Counted from the first letter of the stretch, positions 1 to 9,409 are shown. The stretch is 64,000 nt of DNA from Roseococcus microcysteis (GCF_014764365.1 NZ_CP061718.1:3116501-3180500); one strand, 5' to 3'. The notes: generated by a model not told the origin, from the letters alone. Program-made: numbers and translations.

Positions 1-1119
1 TGGTGCCGGGCTCGCCGAAGACCACGGGGCCGGTGGCACGGGGCACGGGCGCGCCCTCCACGGTCACGCCCTTGCCGAGGCTTTCCATCTCCAACTGCTG
101 CAGATGCGCCGGCAGGCGGCGCAGGCGTTCGTCATAGGGCAGCACGGCGCGGCGGTGCAGACCGAGGCCGTTCACATGCCAGGCCTCCACCAGCGCCAGC
201 AGCACGGGCAGGTTGGATTCCAGCGGCGCGTCCAGGAAATGCCGGTCCATCGCCCGCGCGCCGGCCAGCAGCGCCGCGAAACGGTCCCAGCCCAGCGACA
301 GCGCCAGCGACAGCCCGATGGCCGACCAGAGCGAGAACCGCCCCCCACCCAGTCCCGGAAGGGAAAGACCCGGTCCTCGCCGATGCCGAATTCCGCGGTG
401 GCCTTCAGGTTGGTGGAGAGCGCCACGAAATGCGAGGCCGCGCCGTTGGGCCCCACGCTGGCTTCCATCCAGCGCTTCACCAGATGGGCGTTGGCCATGG
501 TCTCCTGGGTGGTGAAGGTCTTGGAGGCCACCAACACCAGGGTCCGCCGCGCATCGAGCTGCGGCAGCACCGTCTCCCATCCATGCCCGTCCACATTGCC
601 GAGATGGATGGGCCGCATCGGGTCACCCGCCCGCCACAGGGCGCGGCCCACCATGACCGGCCCCAGGTCGCTGCCGCCGATGCCGATGTTCAGCACCGTG
701 TCGAAGCGCTGGTTGGTGGCGCCGCGGATCTCGCCGCGGTGGATGGCGGTGGTGAAGGCCTCCATGCGGGCCAGCACCTCGGCGGCTTCCCGGTGGGCCT
801 CGCCGCCCGCGCCGGGCAAATCCCCGCGCAGCGCCATGTGCAGGGCGGCGCGGCGCTCCGTGCTGTTCACCACCTCGCCGCGCGCCATGGCGTCCCGTTG
901 GCCAGCCACATCGGCCGCGCGGGCGAGATCCAGCAGCGCCGCCAGCACCTGGTCCGAGACCGAGGTCTTGGAGATGTCCAGCAGCAGCCCGCCGCCCTTG
1001 TGGTGGAAGCGGGCGAAGCGGTCCGGATCGGCCGCGAAGAGCGGGCGGATGCGGGCCGCCCCGGGCGACGCCGCCAATGCCTCGACCTTCGCCCATGCCG
1101 CTGACATCGCTGCCGCCAT
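1..1119 (-). pseudogene. pgi: Glucose-6-phosphate isomerase, frameshifted as sequenced and cut by the window edge
   Basis: Cytoplasmic enzyme that interconverts glucose-6-phosphate and fructose-6-phosphate. The frame opening with ATG at 1119 carries the family motifs NIGIGGSDLGP and SKTFTTQET (phosphate-binding loops). After FRDWVGG the frame runs into nonsense, while the neighbouring frame continues with [11 protein letters not shown]-like sequence and stays isomerase-like ([20 protein letters not shown], then ending GEPGT) to base 1. The switch lies in the C run at 341-346; one extra base there restores a single reading frame. The C-terminal end lies outside the window. It is the last gene of the minus-strand run from ribF through the M16 proteases. 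Family assignment is certain; whether the shift is real or a homopolymer read error is not. Confidence 0.9.
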
Positions 1120-1155
1120 CCTGGCCTCTCCTGAAAACCTTTGCCGGACGGAAGG

Positions 1156-2436
1156 TTACAGCCCTTGCGGCTGCCCCGCCACTGCAAGGGCCAGGGTGTT
1201 CGCGCGCAGGAAGCGCCGCCCCGCGCGCATCACATCCTCGCGGGTCAGCGCCGCCAGCCGCGCCGGCCGCCCGGCCAGCCATTCCGGCGTGCGGCCCGTC
1301 TGGCGCAGCCCCAGCAGCAGCGAGGCGCTGCGCCGGCTGTCGGTGAACTGTAAGGGCAGCGAGCCGGCCAGGAAGGCCACCGCGTCGCGCAGCTCCTCCT
1401 CCGTGGGGCCGTCCTGCGCCATCTCGGCCCAGCCCTCGCGCACCAGGCGCCAGACCTCGCTGGCCCGGGCGTTCTCGGTGGAGACGACGCCCTGCACCAG
1501 CGCCTGGCCGAAGGCGACGGACAGGCCGGCACCAATGCCATAGGTCAGCCCGCGCTGCTCGCGGATGGTCCGCATCAGGCGCGAACTGAAGCCACCACCG
1601 GCCAGGATGCGCAGCGCCACCTGGCTCGCCTCCCAATCCGGGTCGGTGGGCGGCAGGGCGTCCTGGCCGAAGACCATGTGGGATTGCGGGCCCGGCATGG
1701 GGCGCAGCACCTTGCCGAACATCTCCATGGGGCCGGGCGGGGTCAGCTCGGGCGGGGTGCCGGCCGGCAGGGCGCCGAACAGCTCACCCAACACGGCGCG
1801 CAGCCCGGCCGCGTCCAGCGCGCCGGCGGCCACCACCTGCACGCCGCCGCGATGGAGCTGGGCTTCCAGCGCGGTGCGGATGTCGCCGGTGGTGATGGTC
1901 TCGATGGTCTCGGGGGTCGCGGCCCGGCCCAGGCTGGAGCGGGGGAAGGCGGCCTCCCAGAAGGCGCGGCGGGCCACGGCGCCGGGGCTTTCCGTCTGCT
2001 GCCGCGCGGCCAGCAGGGCGCGGGCGCGCACCCGGGCCACGGCGTCCTCGTCCAGCCTGGGCGAGGTCATGGCCAGCCGCGCCAGCGGCACGGCCTGCGG
2101 CAGCGCGTCGGTCAGCGTGCGGAAGCTGCCCTCGAAGACATCGGCCCGGGCGGAGAAGCCGAGGCCGATCCCCTCATCGGACAGCGCATCGGAGAAATCC
2201 GTGGCGCGCAGGTCGCCCGCGCCCTCGGTGAGCAAGGAGGCCGCCATGCCGGCCAGCCCCTCGCGCCCCTCGGGCTCCAGCGCCTGCCCGCCGGCCCAGG
2301 ACCAGGCGACGGAGACGACGGGCACCGAATGGTCCTCGACGAGCCAGGCGGTGACGCCGCCTGCCTCGATGATCTGGATGGGCACGGAGAAGCCGCGCCG
2401 CGCCGGCAGCGTCACGCCGAACTGGGTCTCGGACAT
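1156..2436 (-). CDS. M16 family peptidase-like protein, probable non-catalytic subunit
   Basis: A 426-residue protein with the two-lobed M16 (pitrilysin / mitochondrial processing peptidase) fold pattern. It lacks the HxxEH zinc motif, so it should not cleave on its own. It keeps the C-terminal substrate-grip segment around REQRGLTYGIGAG, the Arg/Tyr region that non-catalytic partners of M16B heterodimers contribute. No signal peptide is evident, unlike its neighbour. Its start codon touches the stop of the upstream catalytic M16 gene at 2436, which implies translational coupling and a 1:1 complex. Paired M16B genes of this kind are known in alphaproteobacteria such as Sphingomonas. The substrate is unknown. 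Confidence 0.88.
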   Translation of the reverse strand: MSETQFGVTLPARRGFSVPIQIIEAGGVTAWLVEDHSVPVVSVAWSWAGGQALEPEGREGLAGMAASLLTEGAGDLRATDFSDALSDEGIGLGFSARADVFEGSFRTLTDALPQAVPLARLAMTSPRLDEDAVARVRARALLAARQQTESPGAVARRAFWEAAFPRSSLGRAATPETIETITTGDIRTALEAQLHRGGVQVVAAGALDAAGLRAVLGELFGALPAGTPPELTPPGPMEMFGKVLRPMPGPQSHMVFGQDALPPTDPDWEASQVALRILAGGGFSSRLMRTIREQRGLTYGIGAGLSVAFGQALVQGVVSTENARASEVWRLVREGWAEMAQDGPTEEELRDAVAFLAGSLPLQFTDSRRSASLLLGLRQTGRTPEWLAGRPARLAALTREDVMRAGRRFLRANTLALAVAGQPQGL

Positions 2437-3851
2437 CAGGCGTCTCCGGGCAGCAGCCAGCCGGCCATGTTGGCGCCCGGCGCGCCAAGGACCTGGCGCG
2501 CGGCGGCATTGACCTGTTCGAGGGTGACGGAGGCGAGGCGCTGCGGCCAGAACTCCACGGCGTCCAGCGGCAGGCCGATGGACAGAGCGCCGCCCAGCAT
2601 GCGGGGTGCGGCGCCCAGCCCGTCCAGCGCCAGCAGGGCGCCGGCCGTCTCCTGGCGGATGGAGCGGCGCAGTTCCGCCTCCGTCGCGCCCGAGTCGAGC
2701 AGCTCGGACAGCACGGTGTTCAACGCCTGCTCGATCCGCTCGGGCGAGACGCCCGGGCGGGGCGTGGCGTAGAGGAAGAAGCTTCCCACCCCCAGCACCT
2801 GCCCCGAATAGGAAGCTCCGGCGCCGACGGCCAGCCCTTCCTCCACCAGCGCCTTGTGGATGCGCGAGCCCGCGCCCCCGCCCAGCAGATGCGCCAGCAC
2901 GTCCAGCGCGTCATGCCGCGACCGGTCGCCCCAGGTGGCGGAGGGGGCGGCGAAGGCGCGCAGGAAGGAGGGTTCGCGCACGCCCGGGTCGCGGCGGATG
3001 AGCCGCGCCTCGCCGGCCGCCGCGGGCGGGGCCGCGCGGTCGCGCGTCACCTCGGGGCGGGAGGGGACGGGGCCGTAGAATTCCTCGGCCCAGCGGCGCA
3101 GATCGGCCTCGCGCACATCGCCCGCCACCACCAGCGTGCAGTTGGAGGGGGCGTAGAAGCGGGCGTGGAAATCAATCATGTCCTGCCGGGTGATGGCGCG
3201 GATTTCATCTTCCCAGCCGATGATGGGGCGGCCGCGCCAATGCTGCGGGCCCCACATGATGGCGTCGAATTCCTCGCGGAAGCGGCTGCGCGGGTTGGAT
3301 TCCACCACCTGGCGCCGTTCCTCCAGCACCACCGCGCGCTCGGCCTCGTATTCGTCGGGCGGCATGAGGGGGGCGGCCAGGCGGTCCGCCTCCAGGCGCA
3401 TCATCAACGGCAGGCGCGAGGCCTCGACCGTCTGGAAATAGGCCGTCATGTCGCGGCTGGTGAAGGCATTGTCCTGCCCGCCCTCGCGCGCCACCACGCG
3501 GCTGAAGGCGCCGGAGGGCACGTTGGGGCTGCCCTTGAACATCATGTGCTCAAGGTAGTGGGCGATGCCGGACTTGCCCGCCGGGTCCTCGCCCGAGCCC
3601 GCGGCCACATAGAGGTAATGGGCGGCCACGGGCGCGCGGCGGTTCTCGGCCAGGACCACGCGCAGCCCGTTGTCGAGCGTCCAGCTCACGGCGCCGAAGA
3701 GCGGCTGGTCCGGCCCGCGGCGGGCGGTGCGGAGCGGGGGGGTGGCCGCCTGCGCCAGTCCCTCGCGCGGGGTGGCGAGGGCGGGCAGGGCCAGGCTGGC
3801 GGCGGCGCCCTTCAGCGCGGTGCGGCGGGTCAATGCGATCATCCGCCGCAT
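2436..3851 (-). CDS. M16 family zinc metallopeptidase, catalytic subunit, exported
   Basis: About 471 residues. The inverted zinc motif HYLEH is at residues 98-102, followed about 75 residues later by a glutamate-rich third-ligand region (AERAVVLEERRQ). The N-terminus (ALTRRTALKGAAASLALPAL) is a twin-arginine-like signal, so the protein is likely periplasmic. ATGs at 3851 and 3842 are both possible starts; neither has a strong ribosome site. It is followed directly by the non-catalytic M16 partner and preceded by the DUF3035 lipoprotein, so envelope peptide or protein turnover is a reasonable inference. Physiological substrate unknown. Confidence 0.88.
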   Translation of the reverse strand: MRRMIALTRRTALKGAAASLALPALATPREGLAQAATPPLRTARRGPDQPLFGAVSWTLDNGLRVVLAENRRAPVAAHYLYVAAGSGEDPAGKSGIAHYLEHMMFKGSPNVPSGAFSRVVAREGGQDNAFTSRDMTAYFQTVEASRLPLMMRLEADRLAAPLMPPDEYEAERAVVLEERRQVVESNPRSRFREEFDAIMWGPQHWRGRPIIGWEDEIRAITRQDMIDFHARFYAPSNCTLVVAGDVREADLRRWAEEFYGPVPSRPEVTRDRAAPPAAAGEARLIRRDPGVREPSFLRAFAAPSATWGDRSRHDALDVLAHLLGGGAGSRIHKALVEEGLAVGAGASYSGQVLGVGSFFLYATPRPGVSPERIEQALNTVLSELLDSGATEAELRRSIRQETAGALLALDGLGAAPRMLGGALSIGLPLDAVEFWPQRLASVTLEQVNAAARQVLGAPGANMAGWLLPGDA

Positions 3852-3906
3852 GTGGGGAGGCGGGGGCGGCTTCGCCAGAATGCCGCCACGCTTCCCATGG
3901 CCAGGA

Positions 3907-4484
3907 TCACCAGAAGCGCAGGCGATCCAGGCTGAGGCTTTCCAGCACCCCGCGTCGCTCGGGCTGGATGATGGGCGTCTCGCCCTCCGCCACCGGGCGG
4001 CCCAGGGCGGCGTTCTCGCGCAGGCGCTGGGCCTCGCGGTTCGGGTCCACCGGCACGCCGGGGGCGGCGGGTCGCGCCAGAACAGGGCGCGGTCCACCAG
4101 CGTCCGGTTTACATTCTCCGTCCGGGTGGCTTCCTGGTCGAGGGTGGAGCGGATGTCCTGCGGCACGGGGGTGCCGGTCTGGGCCAGCAGGGCGGCCTCG
4201 CCCGGGGTGGGGGCGGCGGGGCGGCCGGGCACGCCGCCGGTCAGCAGCGCCTCGGCCTGTTCGCGCGCGGCGCGTTCCTGCGGGCGGGTGCTGCCCGGGC
4301 GCGGCGGCGGCAGCTGCCCCAGCGAGGGCGGCATGGAGAGCGGCGCGCGCGTCATCACCTGGAATTCATCCGGCGCGTCGCGCGTCAGGCCGAGCGTGCG
4401 GGCGGTGTCCTGGCCGCAGCCGGCCAGGAGGCCCGCTGCGAGCACGGCGCCCAGCAGGGGGCGATATTGAGAGGCAAGCTTCAT
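3907..4484 (-). pseudogene. DUF3035-type lipoprotein, frameshifted as sequenced
   Basis: ATG at 4484 overlaps the lspA stop (ATGA). The N-terminus is a lipoprotein signal with lipobox LLAGC, followed by the DUF3035-like segment APDEFQVMTRAPLSMPP and a Pro-rich stretch. After LFWRDPPPP the frame becomes meaningless, while the adjacent frame continues GVPVDPNREAQRLRENAALG and ends LESLSLDRLRFW with a stop at 3907. One base missing from the G run at 4060-4064 (plus strand) explains this, and adding it gives 193 codons exactly. Function of the family is unknown; it is an inner- or outer-membrane lipoprotein, fittingly next to the lipoprotein signal peptidase. Without the repair the frame would fuse to the downstream protease. 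Confidence 0.75.
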
Positions 4485-4984
4485 GACGCTTCCTTGCGCT
4501 TGCTTTCCGGCCGGATCAAGGCGTCCCCCACCAGGGCGACGACCCCGCACACGATGGCCGCGTCCGCGACGTTGAACACATACCAGTGCCAGCCCCAGGC
4601 GTGAACGTCCACGAAGTCCACCACCGCGCCAAATCGCAGCCGGTCAATGACATTGCCAATGGCCCCGCCGATGACGGCGCCGAGTGCCAGCGCCACCCAC
4701 CGCGTGTCGGCGCGGCTGAGCCAGCGCAGCAGGAACCCCGCGACCACCAGGGCGATGACGGCCAGGATGACGTGGTTCCACGGCCCGTCACCCGAGAACA
4801 ACCCGAAGGTGACCCCCCGGTTCCAGACCATGGTGAGGTCCAGCCCCACCGGGCCCAGTGCCAGCAGCGGGATGTGCTGGCGCAGCGGCAGTTCCACCAC
4901 CTCCAGGATCCACCACTTGCTGGCCTGGTCGGCCAGCAGCAGCAGGGCGGCGAAGACGAGGCCGGTGCGGAGGGGGTTCGTCAC
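4481..4984 (-). CDS. lspA: Lipoprotein signal peptidase (signal peptidase II)
   Basis: Inner-membrane aspartyl protease that removes signal peptides from prolipoproteins. 167 residues from a GTG at 4984 that overlaps the ileS stop (GTGA); longer in-frame extensions run into ileS and are unlikely. Four hydrophobic segments are visible. Family motifs: ADQASKWW near the N-terminus, NRGVTFGLF, GNVIDRL with the first catalytic Asp and VFNVADAAI with the second. The ileS-lspA order is common in proteobacteria, and its likely client, a lipoprotein, is the next gene. Confidence 0.95.
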   Translation of the reverse strand: MTNPLRTGLVFAALLLLADQASKWWILEVVELPLRQHIPLLALGPVGLDLTMVWNRGVTFGLFSGDGPWNHVILAVIALVVAGFLLRWLSRADTRWVALALGAVIGGAIGNVIDRLRFGAVVDFVDVHAWGWHWYVFNVADAAIVCGVVALVGDALIRPESKRKEAS

Positions 4985-7692
4985 GACCCGACCACGGCCT
5001 CGCAGCGGCGGCAGAGGGTGGGGTGGGCGGCGGATTGGCCGACCTCTTCCAGCACCTTCCAGCAGCGGTCGCATTTGTGGCCGGGGGCCAGCGCCACGTC
5101 GAGGCTGGTCTCCGCCCCCTCCGCCAGCGTGACCTTCGAGACGATGAGCGTCTCCGCCCAGGTCGCGGCGTCCAGCGTGGCGGCCGCGTCGGCCGGCGCC
5201 AGGGTCAGGGTGACGGCGGCCTGGAGCGAGGAGCCGAAGGTGCCATCGCGCCGATGGTCCTCCAGGCTGCCCGTGACGAGCTTCCGCAGGCGGCGGATAT
5301 CGGCCCATTTCGCCGCCAGCGCGTCATCCCGCCAATTCTCGGGCAGTTCGGGGAAAAGCTGGAGATGCACGCTGCCGGCTTCCTCGCCGAAGCGGGCCGT
5401 CCAGGCTTCCTCCGCCGTGAAGACCAGCACGGGCGCCAGCCAGGCGCAGAGGCAGCGGTGCAGGCTGTCCAGCACCGTGCGCGCGCTGCGGCGGCGGAGA
5501 CTGTCCTTGGCGTCGCAGTAGAGGCTGTCCTTGCGGATGTCGAAATAGAAGGCGCTGAGGTCCGTCGCGCAGAAATTGTGGATGTCCGGCAGCACGCCGT
5601 TCCAGTCATGCGTGGCCACGGCGCGGCGCACGCGCGCATCCAGCTCCGTCAGCCGGTGCAGCACCCAGCGTTCGAGTTCCGGCATCTCGGCCACCGGCAC
5701 GCGCTCCGTGCCGTCGAAGCCGGCGAGGTTGCCCAGCAGCCAGCGCAGCGTGTTGCGGATGCGGCGATAGAGTTCCGCCTGCTGCTCCAGGATGTTCTTG
5801 CCGATGCGCAGGTCCTCGGCCGTGTCGGAATTCATCACCCACAGGCGCAGGATGTCGGCGCCGTATTTGGCGATGACCTCCTGCGGCGCGGTGACGTTGC
5901 CGAGCGACTTGGACATCTTCCGCCCGCTCTCATCCAGCACGAAGCCATGCGTCAGCACGGCCTTGAAGGGCGCCACCCCGCGCGTGCCCACGGATTCGAG
6001 CAGCGAGGACTGGAACCAGCCGCGATGCTGGTCGCTGCCTTCCAGGTAGAGATCGGCCGGGAAGGGCAGGTTTCGCGGGGGCAGGACGAAGGCGTGGGTG
6101 GAGCCGGATTCGAACCAGACATCCACGATGTCCATGACCTGTTCGTAGTCGTCCGGGTTGCGCGTGGGTCCCAGGAAGCGCGCGGCGGCGCCGGGCTGGT
6201 ACCACGCATCGGCGCCCTCCTCGCGGAAGGCGTCCACGATGGACTGCATCACGGCAGGGTCGCGCAGCACCTCGCCCGTGCGCTTCTCGACGAAGACGGC
6301 GATGGGCACGCCCCAGGCGCGCTGGCGGCTGATGCACCAGTCGGGCCGCGAGGCCACCATGCCGCCGATGCGGTTGCGGCCGACATCGGGGATGAAGGTG
6401 GTGGCGGCGATGGCGTCCAGCGACTTTTGCCGGATGGCATTGCTGTCATCCATCGCGATGAACCATTGCGGCGTCGCGCGGAAGATGACGGGCTTCTTGG
6501 AGCGCCAGCTGTGCGGATAGCTGTGCGTCAGCTTGCCCTTGGCGACGAGGGTGCCGGCGGCTTCGCAGGCGGCATAGACGGCGTCATGCGCCTTGAAGAC
6601 GTGCAGGCCTTCGAAGCCCGGCGCGTGGTGGGTGAAGGTGCCGTCATCATTCACCGTCTCGGGCACCGGCAGGCCATGGGCGCGGCCGAGGTTGAAGTCG
6701 TCCTCGCCATGGCCGGGGGCAATGTGGACGAAGCCCGTGCCGGCCTCGGTGGTGACGAAGTCGCCGGGCAGGAGGGGCACGTCGAAGTCGTATCCGGCCC
6801 CACGCAGCGGGTGGGCGGCGATGGCGCCGGCCAGTTCCACGCCCTTCAACACGCGGTGCAAGCTGTGCGCCCCAAGCCCCGCATCCTCGGCGAATTTCGG
6901 CAGCAGGGGCAGGGCGACCAGCAGCGTCTCGCCGACGCGCAGATGGCTGCCCTCGGCCACGCCCTCCACATGCACCAGCGCGTAATCAATCTCAGGCCCA
7001 TAGGCCACGGCGCGGTTGCCGGGGATGGTCCAGGGCGTGGTGGTCCAGATCACCACCGAGGCGCCGGCCTCCGGCCCGCTCACGATCGGGAAGCGCGCCC
7101 ACAGCGTCGGGCTCACATGGTCGTGATACTCGATCTCCGCCTCGGCCAGCGCCGTCTTTTCCACCGGACTCCACATCACCGGCCGCAGCCCGCGATAGAG
7201 CGAGCCATTCATCAGGAACCGCCCGATCTCCTCGACGATCACGCTCTCGGACGGAAAATCCATCGTCGCATAGCGGTTCGCCCAATCGCCAGCCACGCCG
7301 AGGCGCGAAAACTCCTCGCGCTGCACCTCCAGCCAATGCGCGGCATAGGCGCGGCATTCGGCGCGGAACTCCAGAACGGGCACCTCGTCCTTGTTCTTCT
7401 TCTTCGCGCGATATTCCTCCTCGACCTTCCACTCGATGGGCAGGCCGTGGCAGTCCCAGCCGGGCACGTAGTCGGCGTCATAGCCCGACATCTGCGCCGC
7501 GCGGTTGATGACGTCCTTCAAAATCTTGTTCAGCGCGTGCCCGATGTGCAGCGGGCCGTTGGCGTAGGGCGGGCCGTCATGCAGCACGAATTTCGGCCGC
7601 GCGGCCGAGGCGTCCCGCAGCTTCCGCCAGAGGTCCTGCTGCGCCCAGCGGGCCAGCATGGCGGGCTCGCGCTTGGGCAGGTCGCCCTTCAT
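4981..7692 (-). CDS. ileS: Isoleucyl-tRNA synthetase
   Basis: Class I aminoacyl-tRNA synthetase charging tRNA-Ile, with a CP1 editing domain. The intact frame gives 903 residues with the HIGH signature (PLHIGHALN), the editing-domain segment WTTTPWTIPGNRAV, the KMSKS loop (GRKMSKSLGN) and a C-terminal zinc ribbon with CDRCWKV and CRRCEAV. It begins at MKGDLPKREP, about 20 residues later than the family norm. The missing part (DYRQTVFLPQTQFP) is encoded just upstream in the same frame, but the only good start, ATG at 7757, is one base out of phase across the G run at 7739-7742. So the true start is probably 7757 with a base missing from the run. Downstream lspA overlaps by four bases. Confidence 0.96.
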   Translation of the reverse strand: MKGDLPKREPAMLARWAQQDLWRKLRDASAARPKFVLHDGPPYANGPLHIGHALNKILKDVINRAAQMSGYDADYVPGWDCHGLPIEWKVEEEYRAKKKNKDEVPVLEFRAECRAYAAHWLEVQREEFSRLGVAGDWANRYATMDFPSESVIVEEIGRFLMNGSLYRGLRPVMWSPVEKTALAEAEIEYHDHVSPTLWARFPIVSGPEAGASVVIWTTTPWTIPGNRAVAYGPEIDYALVHVEGVAEGSHLRVGETLLVALPLLPKFAEDAGLGAHSLHRVLKGVELAGAIAAHPLRGAGYDFDVPLLPGDFVTTEAGTGFVHIAPGHGEDDFNLGRAHGLPVPETVNDDGTFTHHAPGFEGLHVFKAHDAVYAACEAAGTLVAKGKLTHSYPHSWRSKKPVIFRATPQWFIAMDDSNAIRQKSLDAIAATTFIPDVGRNRIGGMVASRPDWCISRQRAWGVPIAVFVEKRTGEVLRDPAVMQSIVDAFREEGADAWYQPGAAARFLGPTRNPDDYEQVMDIVDVWFESGSTHAFVLPPRNLPFPADLYLEGSDQHRGWFQSSLLESVGTRGVAPFKAVLTHGFVLDESGRKMSKSLGNVTAPQEVIAKYGADILRLWVMNSDTAEDLRIGKNILEQQAELYRRIRNTLRWLLGNLAGFDGTERVPVAEMPELERWVLHRLTELDARVRRAVATHDWNGVLPDIHNFCATDLSAFYFDIRKDSLYCDAKDSLRRRSARTVLDSLHRCLCAWLAPVLVFTAEEAWTARFGEEAGSVHLQLFPELPENWRDDALAAKWADIRRLRKLVTGSLEDHRRDGTFGSSLQAAVTLTLAPADAAATLDAATWAETLIVSKVTLAEGAETSLDVALAPGHKCDRCWKVLEEVGQSAAHPTLCRRCEAVVGS

Positions 7693-7898
7693 GGGGAATT
7701 GGGTCTGCGGCAGGAAGACCGTCTGCCGGTAGTCGCGCGGGGAGGGGCGTCGTTCATGGAATGTCTCATCCCCGCCGGGGCGGGGCGTCAGGGGTGGCGC
7801 GCGAAAGGGTCCCGGCCCTCAGCGGAGGACCGGGCCGGGAATTCGGAAAGGCCGCGCCGGGTGCATGCGTGGGATATGCGTGCCCCCCGGCCCCCTGG

Positions 7899-8816
7899 TC
7901 AAGCCAGCAGGGCCCGGGCGGCCGCCGCATCGGCCGCGATCTGGGTGGTGAGTTCCTGGAAGCTCGCGAACTTCCGCTCGTCGCGGAGGAAGGCTAGCAG
8001 CGCCACCTCCACCTCCTGCCCGTAGAGGTCGCCCTGGAAATCAAACAGATGCGCCTCCAGCCGCGAAACGGGGTCGCCCCCCAGCGTCGGCCGGCGGCCC
8101 AGATTGGCCACGCCGGGCACCACGCGGCCATCCGCCAGCGTCGCGCGCACGGCATAGACGCCCCGCGCCGGCTCCAGGTGCCGCCCCAGCGGGATGTTGG
8201 CGGTGGGAAAACCGATGGTCCGCCCCCGCGCATCCCCGTGCGTGACGGGGCCATGAATGGCCCAGGGCCGGCCCAGCAGCCCCGCCGCGCGCTCCGGGTA
8301 CCCGTCCTGCAACTGCCGGCGGATGCGGGTGGAGCTGATGGGCCCCTCCGCATCGGCCAGATGCGGCACGATGGAGAGGCCGATGCCCCGCGCCTCCGCC
8401 GCCGCCTGCAGCACGCCGATATTGCCGCCGCGCCGGTGCCCGAAGGCGAAGTCCCCGCCGCAGGCCAGGTGCCTGGCGCCAAGGCCCTGGTGCAGCACCT
8501 CCTCCACGAAAGCCTCGGCCGACATGGCGCTGAACGCCCCGTCGAAGGGCACGGCCACCACCGCGCGCACGCCGAGTGCGGCCAGCGCCGTCGCCTTGGC
8601 GGGCAGCAGGGTCAGGCGGAAGGGCGGGTCGTCGGGCCGGAAATGCTCGCGCGGGTGGGGCTCGAAGGTTAGCGCCACCAAAGGCAGGTCGGGCCGGGCC
8701 TGGTGGGCGGCGGCCAGCACCGCCGCATGGCCGCGATGCACCCCGTCGAAATTGCCGAGCGCCACCGTCCCGCCGCGCGCCTCGGGCGGCAGGGCGCGCC
8801 AATCGGTGTGGATCAT
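7899..8816 (-). CDS. ribF: Bifunctional riboflavin kinase / FAD synthetase
   Basis: Makes FMN from riboflavin and then FAD from FMN. 305 residues: an N-terminal nucleotidyltransferase domain (GNFDGVHRGHAAVL near residue 22, the HxGH-like nucleotide motif, and later ISSTRIRR) and a C-terminal riboflavin kinase domain (GRTIGFPTANI, then RLEAHLFDF). The start overlaps the stop of the LOG gene by four bases. ribF before ileS-lspA is a widespread bacterial order. No FMN riboswitch was seen upstream, in line with its position inside an operon. Confidence 0.96.
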   Translation of the reverse strand: MIHTDWRALPPEARGGTVALGNFDGVHRGHAAVLAAAHQARPDLPLVALTFEPHPREHFRPDDPPFRLTLLPAKATALAALGVRAVVAVPFDGAFSAMSAEAFVEEVLHQGLGARHLACGGDFAFGHRRGGNIGVLQAAAEARGIGLSIVPHLADAEGPISSTRIRRQLQDGYPERAAGLLGRPWAIHGPVTHGDARGRTIGFPTANIPLGRHLEPARGVYAVRATLADGRVVPGVANLGRRPTLGGDPVSRLEAHLFDFQGDLYGQEVEVALLAFLRDERKFASFQELTTQIAADAAAARALLA

Positions 8817-9409
8817 GTCTCGGTCTTCGTCATCCAGCGGGTGATGGCGGGCGGGGACCAGGCTTCCAGCGCGTCCAGCGCGGCCTCGGGCGTGTCGGCT
8901 CGCAGGGCGAGGCCCGCATGGCGCGGCTGCACGAAGCCGCCCTCCACCATCCGGTCCAGCAGGGCGAAGAAGGGCGTCCAGTAGCCATCCGTGTCGAGAT
9001 AGACCAACCCCTTCCCATGGATGCCGAGCTGCGCCCAGGACTGGATTTCCACGCTCTCCTCCAGCGTGCCGATGCCACCGGGCAGCACCACGAAGCCGTC
9101 GGAGAGCTCGTTCATCATCTGCTTGCGGACATGCATGGAGGGAACGACGCGAAGCTCGGTCACCCCGCCATGGCCGAGCTCGCGGTCCATCAGCGCCTCG
9201 GGGATGACGCCGATGACCTCCGCGCCGGCCTTGATGGCGGCATCGGCCACGATGCCCATCAGCCCCACCTTGCCCCCGCCATAGACGAGGCCGAGCCCCC
9301 GCGCCGCGATGGCCCGGCCGAGTGCCGTGGCCAGTTCGGCATGGCGCGGATCGGCGCCGGGCTGGGCGCCGCAGAAGACGCAGACGCGGCGGAAGGGCGC
9401 GTCAGCCAC
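8813..9409 (-). CDS. LOG family protein (putative nucleoside 5'-monophosphate phosphoribohydrolase)
   Basis: 198 residues, Rossmann-like fold of the lysine decarboxylase-like / LOG family. The hallmark motif PGGIGTLEE is present, preceded by VYGGGKVGLMG and followed by the family pattern of a Tyr-Trp-rich segment. Characterised members release the free base from nucleoside monophosphates, including cytokinin ribotides; older annotation as lysine decarboxylase is wrong for this family. It opens with GTG at 9409, overlapping the end of the MaoC gene by eight bases, and its stop overlaps the ribF start. Confidence 0.9.
   Translation of the reverse strand: MADAPFRRVCVFCGAQPGADPRHAELATALGRAIAARGLGLVYGGGKVGLMGIVADAAIKAGAEVIGVIPEALMDRELGHGGVTELRVVPSMHVRKQMMNELSDGFVVLPGGIGTLEESVEIQSWAQLGIHGKGLVYLDTDGYWTPFFALLDRMVEGGFVQPRHAGLALRADTPEAALDALEAWSPPAITRWMTKTET

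Noticed and set aside
2436-4550. Single 704-codon protein fusing a lipoprotein to an M16 protease
   Set aside because: The fusion arises because the DUF3035 frame is shifted; the region between is out-of-frame DUF3035 and intergenic sequence, and the protease has its own export signal.
7810-7840. Hairpin TCCCGGCCC / GGGCCGGGA between ribF and ileS
   Set aside because: A nine-bp stem with a long loop and no T tract; ribF and ileS are usually co-transcribed, so calling a terminator or attenuator is not supported.
4858-8025. Open frame of about 1055 codons on the plus strand opposite ileS and lspA
   Set aside because: It lies antisense to a synthetase with all expected motifs; its composition is Gly/Ala/His/Arg-rich without domain features, as expected from GC-rich shadow frames.
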